Shown here piece by piece: positions 34,373 to 45,674 of a stretch of DNA of 64,000 bases. The translations under genes and the position numbers were made by a program. Source of the DNA: Neckera pumila. Taxonomy: Eukaryota; Streptophyta; Bryopsida; Hypnales; Neckeraceae. How positions within the stretch are numbered: position 1 is the stretch's first letter; each line of letters begins with the position of its first letter. Under the pieces are notes generated by a model that was not told the origin of the DNA, searched no databases, and saw nothing but the letters and a program-made list of their open reading frames with translations. Where the stretch lies: NCBI GenBank assembly GCA_963969595.1, contig OZ018408.1, positions 5,515,823-5,579,822 on the forward strand, given 5' to 3'.

Positions 34373-34502
34373 AGTGTAGTACAAGATCCTATGATTAGTT
34401 TCTAAAAAAAACATTTTTTTTTATCTTTTAGACGAACACAACAAAAGTAGCAATTTTGAGTGATTTTTGACAGAAAAATGGCCTTGGGACTTTAGGGGTT
34501 AA
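34373..34502. mobile_element. TTAA-type transposon, 130-bp terminal fragment (copy 4)
   Basis: Ends CTTTAGGGGTTAA at 34502 and matches the terminal ~130 bp of the copies at 2443 and 17797 (reverse complement: the phrases aaaaatcactcaaaattgct and ataggatcttg). The rest of the element is missing. It abuts the last exon block of the decayed gene upstream. Confidence 0.65.
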
Positions 34503-35230
34503 TCTTGATTCTAAATTTAGTATACAAATGAGTTCATTAAATTGAGACAATCCAATAAATTGAGACTCGGATATGCCAAAATAATTGTTACTTTTCTAAT
34601 ATTAATGAAGCAACGCCAACACTCTTCATTCCACGCAGTGCACAATCCAAATTATAAGTGGGTATATGGATCCACTACAAGTAGAATTATATTTGTTGTC
34701 TTTTGGAATAGATGCTTGGCACTCTTACATTCAAGGATGTTCCAAGGAGTCCAATGACATTGAAACTCGAACCATGATTTCTATTAAATTATAACCTGAA
34801 GATGAACTGCAAAAAATTATTGCAATTCATTCATCATAAAATATATATTAAGTGCATTTGAAATTAGCAACAACATAACATGGACAAGGAAGATGCAATA
34901 AAGAAGCCGCCAAATGCAAGATATAATATTGAAAATAAAAACTAAAACTCATTATATTGCGTAGAATATACAACATCCAGTTTCTAAATTAAAAACCCTA
35001 AAAAAAACAAATACCCAAAACTTGCAAACTAAAACCACTTCTTCTTTTGAACTCTTTTTTTTTTCCTAATTTGATTGGCATATTCTAAGAAAACCCTATC
35101 AACTTCTACAAAACTACAAGACCTTAAAAAACTCTTTTTGTAACCTTTTCTTTCTTTTCTACCTTTTCTTGACTTTTTATAAGACATTTTAATATCTACG
35201 AACTTTTAAACTCCTCAAACTTGCTATGCC
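34503..35230. other. AT-rich DNA between two decayed genes, nothing recognised
   Basis: No exon, repeat or RNA-gene signal stands out. Confidence 0.45.
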
Positions 35231-35379
35231 TACAATCTATTCATCTTTCATCTTTATGTCAAAGATGCATTGTTCCTTTATGCAACAACACCGGTGTCCA
35301 AAGACTCTTTGATGATGCTTATCTGCACTTTGGGAATTTTGATTCGAGGATCTGAAGTCCCCGCTCGCACACGCGGCTT

Positions 35380-38161
35380 CCATGTTGTTATGATACAATT
35401 TGTATGATTCCAATTTGGAGTAATAGACGTGTCTTCGCACCATAAATTTGCTTGTTTTGTATCCCACCTATAATACGTACGTGCATCAATGTGTTGAAAT
35501 CACGTAGGCATCCAGTACTGCAATTGAATGTAATTGACATGTCTTGGATCTGGACTAGGATTCGTAAGTGCATGAGCAAGCCAAAATGGACGGAGGTCAT
35601 CCTTGGGTCGTACTGCAACAAAGTAACCTGCATATATTTCACGACCAACACGGAATGAAGGACGTGGACGGTCACGCCTACAACCAACAAAAGGTGCATC
35701 CTCCGCAAATTCCTCGCGCATTGTGCCATTGTCTCTATATTGATCTTCCTCCTCATTGGCGATTTGAGAAATCGGCCAAAATCCATCTCGCAATGTCTCT
35801 CACCTCACCAGAGGTTCACTCAAGGCAGTTCTCACACCCTCCCAATACTTCTGGACTGGCTCTATCTTCCTACGGTACTCACCAGACAAGTCTTGATTAG
35901 CCATTGCACCCCACAAAGCAATGTATCCATCTAAACCCTTGCAAACCTCATCAAAACAACGCATTAATTGCAGTGTCAAAGGTTGAGGGCTATCCCTTGG
36001 CACTTTAGGGCATCCATCTGCTGTCTCCTTCCATAAGCGAATTCCACCTTCCTTCGGCAACCAATCAATGTCTGTATACAAAATTTTGTACTGCATCAAG
36101 GGCCATCCATTTGAATCTTTGTAAAACTTGAATTTTTGGGCCTGTGAATGGCCCTGTAGAGAATCATCACCTGTAAGCAAGTACCCTTCCATGAACCGTT
36201 TGAAATCATAAACCTCCTCGATGAGATGCGGAATGACGGGTGTGTTTCACAATCCATAAACGACTTCATCAGCCTTGGAAGTGTGGGGTAGTCATTTGTC
36301 TTCAACTTGCTGCTCTACCGACCAAAAAGAGCATCAATGTCCTCATGAGTGTGCCCAACAATGAGGAAATTGATATATAACTTGCAAAAAACGGCCCTAT
36401 ATACAAAACGAGAACAAAATGCAAAAATCCAACAATTTTTGTTGTCACTCAAGGCATTGTCAAGCTGAAGAGTCAATGTTGGAGGAAGACATTGAGATTC
36501 GACGACCCCACTGGTGCAAGGAGGAAGGAAATCTTTACAAATCTTTGAGCCTTTTAAATGGCTTTTGCCAATGGATGAATAATATCATCTTTGACAAACA
36601 ACTGACGAGAAGAAACCTTTGGCTCAGACTCCAAATCCCTCAACAACTTTGCAATGGATCCCACTGTGTGATTTGAGTCTGTAGGGAAGATGTCCAAGCC
36701 GTAATGTCCATATCGCACATCTCCATGCCCATGAGCAATCATGCCCGTCACTGCAACGGGCATATTCATGAAAGAATCAGTCTCCTTGTTCTTGTGAGAG
36801 TAATGAGGAGATGCCGTCTTTGAGTGATCCATTTTGTCATGGATTATAGTTAGAGCATTCTCTAGGAACATCTCAAACATCGTGCGGTTCCTATAATACA
36901 GGTCTCTATGTGCCTTTTGCTTGTTGAGGTGGGTCTTCAATTTCCTAGTCCACACTTCTTGTGCCCGCAAACGTGGAGTACAAGCGCTCTTCAGTTGCTT
37001 CAGCCTATCACATTGCCCACAATGAGCAAAACTATCACCACGAACCTTTAGAGCATATTATGGGAAAGAAGTATGCTTGATCTTGCTCAATCTACTTGAC
37101 AAAATCTGTTGCAACTAAAATGACGAATTCACGCTGGTGATCTCCGGCAACTGGTCCCTCCATCGAAATGCTAATGGTAGTACCATGGATGGAACTCTCT
37201 CCCCCGAATCAAGTATCCTTGATTTGTGGGGCATTTGGTCTGCACTATTCTCAAGAAGGATTCGAAGTGTGGCGGTCGCCTGTAAGGTATGTGTTCGTGG
37301 CTTTTTCAAGCCCAGATTACCATGGTGGTCCGGTTGCTTGTCATCTTTTGCCTTCTCCCTGTACCTGTAGAATGTAGCTTTCAATATCCTGTGGATAATA
37401 CACCAAGCAGACGGGCAAATTTCACAAGCTGACAAAGTAATGATCTCTCTATCACTGGTGTTATAGTGAATTTGCTTATGCACGTCAAGAAGTGATTTTC
37501 AGTTGTATACATCACCATGAACATACATTTGCAAGCGTATAGCTTGAATCTGCCCCTGCAAAAAATGGCTGCAAGCAATTCTGCCAGCAACAAAGCTTGG
37601 AAGACACCTGAGCAATTGCTTCTGCCGTAAGAAGAGCTTCTTGCTTGGGTGGGTTCTCAGGCTCAGTCCTCTCTCGTGAGCTTTCATAAGAATGAACTCC
37701 AGCTTGAGGTTGTCGCTGGGAAGCGCTAGAGGCGGCCTTAAATATATACGTTTGTTCGTGGTCATACAAACTAGCCCCATTGAGGACACCCTTGAAATGT
37801 GCCAGGAGTATATGGACCACATCCTCGCCGGCAGAACTTTGGCCTTGCACAAGGACTCTGCAATTTGGATTGCCACCTGGTCGGCTCCGAGTGGCTTTCC
37901 ATCAATATCAACTACAAGGTCTACATCAACACTATGGCAAATTCCTTTTGCCACCTCTATCCTAGCTTCATTCATAAGAATGACGGCCTTAGTATACCAA
38001 GAAGAGCGAGGAATTCCCTCGCAGGCTGCAACACCAAGTGGCAAAGTTGGAATCGAAACAGCAAACTCGTTTGTATCAGGAATATCCATTGGCCACGCCT
38101 CTCCATAATCACACCGGGTTGTTTTTATGAGTAAACTATAAAAATCTAAAAAAATAAGCAA
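35380..38161 (-). pseudogene. Decayed DUF7869-like gene
   Basis: Minus-strand blocks in order: 38161-37499 (N-terminal region with NEARIEVAKGICHSVDVDLV and QIAESLCKAKVLP), 37483-37115 (ITLSACEICPSAWCIIHRIL ... LRILLENSADQMP), the FAHCGQCDRLKQLKSA segment near 37020, 36970-36554 (VAVTGMIAHGHGDVRYGHYG, DSNHTVGSIAKLL), the hallmark INFLIVGHTHEDIDALFGR at about 36390-36330, then DYPTLPRLMKSFMDCETH and a C-terminal region to about 35380 (YFVAVRPKDDLRPFWLA, FQHIDARTYYRWDTKQ). Stops and frameshifts separate the blocks. VGHTHEDID is the landmark I associate with DUF7869, a family often linked with transposons; biochemical role unknown. Confidence 0.6.
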
Positions 38162-38517
38162 ACATTGGCAAATGTGTAAGTCCTAATTATATTGAAGTAT
38201 ATATTTATTCTTGTGACTATTATTCTTGTGTGTGTTGAATTGTATTTGTTATTATTATATGTATGAAAAATTAGGGTTCATATGTGTTCGTATTGGATTC
38301 TGTACTGTATTACGATTATGGAATTGCAAATTGATTTGGGTGCTAGAGAAATTCTGGTCGTAGCTAGAAAGACCAAAATTACACGGAGTTCGCTGAGAGA
38401 GCCTGTCTGATCGGTAATTGAGTGAGTGAGAATCACAGAAGTGCAAGAAGGCTATAGCAACTTCATCTCGGAGCAATGAGAGACTGTCAAAGTTACAGTG
38501 GATAAGGCTGTATGAGC

Positions 38518-39470
38518 TCCCAAATTGTCACTTGGGACTTTGGATTTCTTTTTTTTGCAATTTAGAATAGGTAAAATTATACAAAAAGCCATAAAAAGAG
38601 TGTAGAACCAAAATAGGGTTATACCATACCCATTATAGTATTTGGTCTAGTTTTGATTTTGATACCTAAAAATTCTCTAAACCTCGCCTAGAAATAGAGT
38701 CTAAACCACAAGATAGCGGGTTTTAGAGGATTCACGGGGTGGGGGGGCACTTAGTGTATCTAATCCAAACTACATGCGACCAAAACTTTGTACCCCCTAT
38801 ATTATATCCTAAAATATAAATAAATGAAAACAAAAAAAATATGAATATATTTTCCTAATTTAAAAGTTTATATTTTGAATTATTGATATTTTTATTTGCT
38901 AATGATAATTAGTTGCAAATTTTTGAAGTAAATAGATACACTGCAGAACTGAAAAATAACTTTCACACCCCTATATTATATCCTAAAAACTTGTCTAAAA
39001 AATGAACAAAAAGTTCCTAAAAATAATTCTCTATTAAAAGCTCATTTTGAATTGAATATTGATGCAACGGTCATCTAAATGTGTTCTCTATAAATATTTG
39101 AGTTGAAAAATATGCCATTTTATGTTCATTTTCAACCTCTTCTAGAAATCATTCCATATTTCATTTGAGTTGGAAATTTTGGCAATAGAAACCTATAGTC
39201 ATTACCAAACAATGCTCAAAATTTAGGTTGAAATTATAGTTTATTAGAAACCACTTGTTCGCACGTGGTTTGTAGTAGTAGAACCAAGTGCCCTCCTCGA
39301 GAGAGGATTTTAGTTACATAGCCCTAGCAAGGGCTAAATCCCACTGGAAGGTGGCGATGCATGTCTAGATTGGTTCTAGGAGGTCACAATGAGCCACATG
39401 TCCAATCCTAGGTTAGGTTTCAAATTTTCCATTAGATCGACGAATTTCCAAAAAACCCAGTTGTTAGCAT
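38518..39470. repeat. Direct repeat R1, right copy (interrupted)
   Basis: Two parts, 38518-38732 and 39302-39470, match 31645-32020 in the same orientation. They are separated by the 569-bp insertion at 38733-39301. Together with the left copy it brackets the two decayed genes at 32594-34370 and 35380-38161. Confidence 0.65.
38733..39301. mobile_element. 569-bp insertion with 8-bp target duplication (hAT-type MITE candidate)
   Basis: AGAGGATT occurs on both sides (38725-38732 and 39302-39309), and the left R1 copy has one such site. The ends are imperfectly inverted: CACGGGGTGGGGGGGCACTT against CTCGAGGAGGGCACTTGG. An 8-bp duplication fits the hAT superfamily. The interior is AT-rich without a coding frame. 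Confidence 0.55.
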
Positions 39471-40342
39471 GCAGGAGCCACTAAACTCAAGACAAGGCCG
39501 TGGAGGAATCTACAACCTAAGGATGGTATTCTAGGATAAATCCAATGCCAGCAGTCCAACGGCGAAATCGATTCGCCAAGATTCCTTCATCTGCAAAAGA
39601 TTCCCTTGCCATCAACAATTCAAGGAGACGGCCGCTTTAGGTTTCCACTGACCAATTGTGCCAAGTACGGAAACGCACCTCTACATCTTTTGCGGGGCTC
39701 CCTGAGAGATTCCACAAAAAAATTTGGCATCTTCCGACCTGCAGAAGAACCTTTTCCGGGTGGTCAACCATTTTAATCTCCAACGGGAATTTTTTGTAAA
39801 TTACCCAGGGTGTGGTAAAATCTCACTAAAAATTAGGATAGCTTATTTTATACTAATAATGCGTTTTGATAAGTTTTGCGGCATTCCAATAGCAGAAGAT
39901 ACCCGAACTGGCAAGATTCCTCTGAAATTAATCACACCACGACATCCCCTCGACATTGACCAGCATTCTAAGGGCACACGACGTCAAAATAGCATCAACA
40001 AAGAGTCTTTTGCTATTCCTTTTCACCTTTTGGAGACCCCAGGCTAGTTACTTTTTTCAAATTAGGAAACCCCCAAGAATTGGAAATTTACCACGATTGT
40101 TTTTTTAATCTAGGCTAGCTTATGTTGGATTTTTGATCCCGGTACGGGGGGTAGGAGGACTATGGACTAAAATTGGCGTTCTGGATCCAATGGCGCAGTC
40201 CGTTTGACATTTGGACTTAATCTCCAAAATTTAGGAGGTTGGTCTAGCATAGGTAGTAAAAAGTGAAAATCTAGAATTAGGATGAAAATCTTTGAGGATG
40301 AGGATGAAAATCCAAGTTGATAAGGGTACTAGTAGGAATTTA
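39471..40342. other. Intergenic DNA, no gene seen
   Basis: No recognisable domain. The open frame at 39724-40047 has no family resemblance. Confidence 0.45.
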
Positions 40343-40368
40343 GGGGGGGGGGGGGGGGGGGGGGGGGG
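40343..40368 (+). repeat. Poly-G run of 26
   Basis: An uninterrupted run of 26 G. The true length may differ because such runs are hard to sequence. Followed at about 40386 by a TATA-like tataaaag. Confidence 0.85.
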
Positions 40369-40829
40369 AGTGAGCCCTTGGAAACCTATAAAAGGGCTCC
40401 ACTTCCCTCTCTAAAATCACCTCCATACTTGTTTTGGGGTTCGTGGGTCTAAGTCATTTTGGATATTTTGGCATTTGAAGCCAAAAACCTCTACGGTGTT
40501 TTTGGAGCACTTTTGGCTCCTTTTGTTGCTATTTTTCAAGCTTTGAAGGTCCTTGGGGGTCCTTTCTTGTCTTGTATACATTTGTGTGTGTTGGTGTGTA
40601 TTTTTGAAGGTCTTCCTACCCTTGGTGGGTCCTTGTGAACTAACCGTGAGTTTTGAGAGTTTTTTTAGTCTTGTACTAACCTTTGAGCAACCTCCCTTTG
40701 TACATTGGCGTATGCTGCTTTGGGGGGCCTCTCGTGCGTAAAGTTGTCAGTTATTTTTGTGTCTTAACGTGTTGTTCCCTTACTTACGTGTTCTCACCTT
40801 TGTTTAACCTCTCTCTCATTGTGTGGACC

Positions 40830-41100
40830 CTCTCCGTTGATGGCGAAGCTTTGGCTTTGTCACGTGCATTCTCTACGTGTGTCTTTACCTTTATCTAATC
40901 CTCGCTTGGCCACATGTACCCCCCTCGGGAACGGCAAAGCTTTGACTATAGAATCTAGAAAAGTTTGGCATTTTTTTGTAGTTACCCATAGGATGGCAAA
41001 GCTTTGATTATAGGGTCTAGGAAAGTTTGGCATTGTTTATGGTTACACTCGGGACGGCAAAGCTTTGATCACAGGGTATAGAAAAGTTTGACATTTTTTA
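40830..41100. repeat. ~62-bp tandem repeat, three clear copies plus a diverged one
   Basis: ggcaaagctttga recurs at 40933, 40995 and 41056, each followed by t(a/c)tagaatctagaaaagttt-like sequence and ggcattt; a diverged start (ggcgaagctttgg) lies near 40842. Non-coding. Confidence 0.7.
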
Positions 41101-41354
41101 CAAAATCCCAACCATCTTTCTACCTTAGTGTCCAAATATCCACGTGGGGATATTATTGTTAGTGTCCAAATATCCAAGAGTTTTGGAAATAGTTGAATCA
41201 GTATAACTGTCCATTGGTGAGAGTACTAGAACCCCGGAATACCTCCTAAGCTAGTCATAGAGTATGGATTTTGTTTGTTTTTTCCCTTTCCTTTTAGCCC
41301 AAACTACCCCAGTTCAAGTCCTTTAGCTCCAACGAAAGAAGAAGGAAAGATCAA

Positions 41355-41620
41355 AAAACGAGACAAACCAGCAAGGCCAAATTAGAGACGAGATGAACCA
41401 CCAAGGCCAAATCAGAAGACGAGACGACCAGCAAGGCCAGATCAAGACGAGACAACCAACAAGGCCAGATCAGAAGACGAGACGACCAGCAGGCCAAATC
41501 AGAAGACGAGACGATTAGCAAAGGCTGGTCCAAGGGTCAGGGAGCTTGGGCTGGTTCAAAGGCTTCGGGGAGCTTGGGCTGGTCCAGAGGCTTTGGGGAG
41601 CTGGGGGGTCCAGGGACTCG
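41355..41620. repeat. Two adjacent minisatellites
   Basis: 41355-41525: about six copies of a 27-33 bp unit around gacgagacgaccagcaaggc and ccagatcagaa. 41525-41620: about three copies of a ~32-bp unit around ggggagcttgggctggt. Open frames on minus through the first array (SDLALLV-type repeats) only reflect the repeat. Confidence 0.7.
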
Positions 41621-42329
41621 GGGGGCCAATTACAAAGAAAAAAATCAGATTCTAAAAAAACAAAAGACTACTTGAAGTCCATAGTCTAGGTGGGGAATTG
41701 GGCTTGTTTTTAAAACAAAAAATTGATAAGGAAAATATTGAAAGAAGGAAAGAGGAGAATTTGTGAAGGAAAAGAAAAGAAGAGAAAATGGGGTCCAGTC
41801 CTGGCTAAAGCTCCATGTAGGATAATCGTCCATCCAGCACCTGCAAAACCACTCAAAGATAGAAGGAGAAGGAAAGGAGAGGATGGCTATATGGGCAACT
41901 TAGAGGAGAGAGACAATAAATAGTGTGCTAGCAAGTAGACTAGGAGGAATAGGAAAAAATCTAAAAAAAAGCCTTGGTAGCTGTTAGAGGAGGATGGGGA
42001 GTATGACGACGTAAGAACTTTGTAAGAGGCAAGTTGGCACATTTATGCCTATTAGTTGTCAAAGTTGGTGGTGTAAGGCCTCCATCAAAACATTTGGTGG
42101 AATAGTTCCAAGGTAGAAGGAAGGAAGGAAAAGAAAAGGAGGCCAAAGGTGGAAAGAAGAAAATTAGATTAAAATCAATTGTAAGTCTCCAACCTTTAAG
42201 CCGTGGGTATTATTGAAAAGAAAATAAAGAATTACAGTGGAAAACGAGGATGCGTATGTGGACGTGGACGAGGTCATCTCCAACACCGACAGTGATGAGA
42301 TAAGCCATTTAGACTAATCCTTGTTCCCC

Positions 42330-43130
42330 TTCCTAACTCCCTCTTGATTTTCCTAATTAATCTTTAATCCTAGTTAAACAAATAGAAATTAGTGACATTT
42401 AGCAGTTAGGTTAAAAGTAGAAATTAGGGAAAGATTAGGAAGTAAAAAGTCCAGTTAGGGCAAACTTGAAAGAAATTAAATTAGAAATTAAACCTTAGAA
42501 TTAGAGTTAGCAGATTAATTTTAAGGGTTACTTTAGAAGGAAAAAATTAAACATAAATTAGGACGTAAAATGTGAAAGTTTAGTTTAGAGGTTAGAACTT
42601 TGAATTAGATTAGGAAGTAAAAACCTAAAAATTAAATTAGAGGCTAAACGCTTAGAGCAATAATTTTGGAGTGAAAACTTAGAAATAATTTAGAAGTAAA
42701 TCCTTAAGGTAAGTTTAGGGGTTAAAATCTAGAAGTAACTTAGAAGTCAAAAATCTAGAATAAAATTTAGGGGTTAAGATTTAGAAGTAATCTTAGAAAT
42801 AAAAATCTAGGATAAAATTTAGGGATTAAGATTTAGAAGTAATTTTAGAAGTAAAAACCTAGAGTAAAACTTAGGGGTTAAGATTCAGAAGTAATTTTAG
42901 AAGTAAAAACCTAGAGTTAATTTAGAAGTTAGAAATTTGGAGTAAAACTTAGACATTAAAAATTTAGAGTAATATTTTGAAGTTAGGAAGTTAGAGTAAA
43001 AATTTAGAAGTAGATTTTTGAAAGGTAAGTTAAAATTTGGATTAAAGTAGAAGGGTAAAAGATTAAAGTTAAAAGTCAAAAGCTAGAAATAAATTAAAGT
43101 AGAAGTAAAAAATCTAACATCAAGGTAGAA
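42330..43130. repeat. Purine-rich degenerate tandem array (~52-bp unit)
   Basis: The plus strand is A/G-rich with very little C. The unit tttaggggttaagatttaga + agtaattttagaagtaaaaa recurs with a period of about 52 bp at roughly 42714, 42766, 42818 and 42870, and decays on both sides into shorter gaagtaaaaa and gaagtta motifs. No coding signal. Confidence 0.7.
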
Positions 43131-45670
43131 TATTAGAATAAGTCCAAGGTTCAACCATAGAAGTTCATGTAGAAGGTTCAAATCACCAACCAATTGGAAT
43201 AGTCAACAAGTGGGAAATCACAAGGGGAAGCACCATGGAAGGGACATAGGATAGAAAAAAGCGTCCAAATAGGCAATTTTTGCCCTTTAATTACCCAGGC
43301 TGTTCTCTTGGGTTGGCAACTAGTTAGTGGACACTTGCACACTGATCATAGCTACAACTACTGCCATCCACAAAACTAGGAAACTTAGCACAGCTCCATT
43401 GCTTGGAAGGCACAGTGGACCGCGATCGCAAAAACACCCGTACATCTGAACATAGTGGATAAAAGGCTAGAACCGGGACGGTGTCCTCGTTATTACCAAG
43501 GGTGGGTAATAAAGCGCCCACAAACTGTGACAAATTCACGGAAAAAACTTGTTTGATCAAGAGCTCAATAGGTGAGCGGCAAGATCTGAATTGCGAGGCT
43601 GATCGGAGAGAACCTATTGGAGGGAAAGCAAGTTAAAAAAAAATCAAAATTTAATCAATTCGTCAAGCACGAGTCGGCAAACCTTGGCCTGGTGTATAAT
43701 TCTTTGTTGTTGTTGTTTTTGACAATCAGTATTCGGTGTGGAATCACAAGATTGAAATCCACAATCAAAGCAACAAGGCGGCAACAAAACACAATGAGTA
43801 TTTTGAGAAACTTGGCAATCTGGAGTGCGAACAATGCAGCAAATCAAAAAAAAAATTTCTTCTTCTTTGATTGTCGTGAATTCTCAATGATTACAGTTGA
43901 TTGATTGAGAAACACCATCACTCACAATTGCGGAATTCCACAAACCAGAGCAGATTTGGATGCAAAAATTGTAAAATTTTAGATTAAAAGCTGCGCTTGA
44001 TTCAATCTCATCGCAAAAGAATCAAATTACAAAATTCCGAGTGAATTCGATTGTTGTGGGCTACTAATGCTTTGATAGATCAATTGCGCAAGCAAATCCT
44101 CAAGAATTTCAGAAATTGCACCCAAATTGAATTTTTTTTGGTGATCGGAAAGCATTGCGCAGTCTGTGGAAGCTTGCTGCGTGCCTGCGTTGAAAGCAGG
44201 GTTCACACGGTCTTGGGGTTTCTATTGCGCGGTCACAGGATCCCAATCTCTACGGCCATAGGGGCTGCAGTCCACGGTTATAGGTCTTTTGACCATTAAT
44301 TTGTGAATTTTAGTGTTTTCAGGGACTGTTTTTAGGTTTTAAGTTATTCTAATATACATATAAACATATATAGTTGATTTTTGAATATTATTTTATATGC
44401 TTGTAGTTCCAGATCCTTGGTTTATTACGTGTTAATTTATATATACATATATCTATGTTTTGGTTTATGTTTTTAAATCCTTTGTATCTTGTTGATTGTT
44501 TATTCCCCTTTAAATCTTATGTTTGATATGATTACATGAATTGTAAGTTATTTTTTTAGTTTTGGTCATAAGTTTTATATGTGGTGAAATTGCAAATTAT
44601 TCCAAGGGTATGTTTGTATGTTAACACTTGTTGGTTTGGATTGATTTGACATAATTTGGCAAAAGCAAATAAGAAATATTTGATATCATCATACATTGCA
44701 CAACTAGGAATCATTTGACATAGAATACGGAAACGCTAGACATTCTTGCATGATCGCATTAGCTATAGATTGACTAGACTATTTGACATAAAAACATAAA
44801 AAGGTATAATGAACAAATTATATATACTATTTTATCAATACTATCTTGTCATGATTAAGTCCTAGCGTATGCATCATATAAGATTCATTTGACAAAACCT
44901 GATTATTTGACAAAGAATGATTTGACATTTTGACCTCCTTTAGAACACTATATAAGACTGGGACTTTATACATACATTGGTAATGGACTAGCCAACAAAT
45001 TTTACACATGGGAATAAGAGTGATATAATATTATACTAAACTTGTAAACATAAATCTATTTGTAAGTGACTTTTAGTCATAAAACATTAGACTGATTAAA
45101 CCTTTCCCTAGAACAAAGAACTCCTATACTATTGTTTCCTAGGTTTTGTGAAAGTGGAAAATCTAGTTCACAATATAGGACTCTGGAAAGATTACTTTGG
45201 GTTCAAGAGGCAAGGCGTTGAGGTTTTACGTTGAGATTAAATTTTTATCACTATCCGTAAATTTCTTATGCAATCATTTGTAGTGGGAGGTTCAGGAGCT
45301 CTATAAAGTGATTGAATAACCTCATTTCTATTCGAAGTATCTATGGCCATAGCCATTTAGCGAAATCATGCTTAGTCTACTTGCTACCAATCCAACCAAG
45401 TATATGAATAGATGGGTTGCTGTTGGGTAGTATTACAAAAATTCATAGGAGAGCTATTTGGATACTGTTTTGAAATTCACAGGAGTGCTGTGTATAGAGA
45501 TTTATTTCATAACTATAGAATTTGTTTGAAAATTTGGTGAGCTGCAGTAATACAAGTACCTATTGCCTTGGGTCAAGCATTTGGTGAGGTGCAGAAATAC
45601 TTTTTCAAAGTGTCATGTCTTGGGGAGGAGGATTCTTTGTCTTCTGAAAGAGAACTAATTATAATTAGCA
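43131..45670. other. Intergenic DNA, no supported gene
   Basis: A minus-strand frame at 43324-43560 (78 codons) and two plus-strand frames (43617-43904, 44051-44299) are open but carry no motif I recognise. 45568-45674 is open and exon-like but is cut by the CACTA element, with no family match. Confidence 0.4.
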
Positions 45671-45674
45671 TGTA

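Noticed and set aside
41351..41533. 60-codon minus-strand repeat protein (SDLALLV repeats)
   Set aside because: Reflects the minisatellite period, with no independent coding evidence.
42714..42885. tttaggggttaa motifs in the purine array, like the TTAA-element terminus or a telomere repeat
   Set aside because: They recur at a 52-bp tandem period without element interiors and are not TTTAGGG tandem repeats.
43324..43560. 78-codon minus-strand frame
   Set aside because: Reasonable composition but no recognisable domain, splice context or repeat support.
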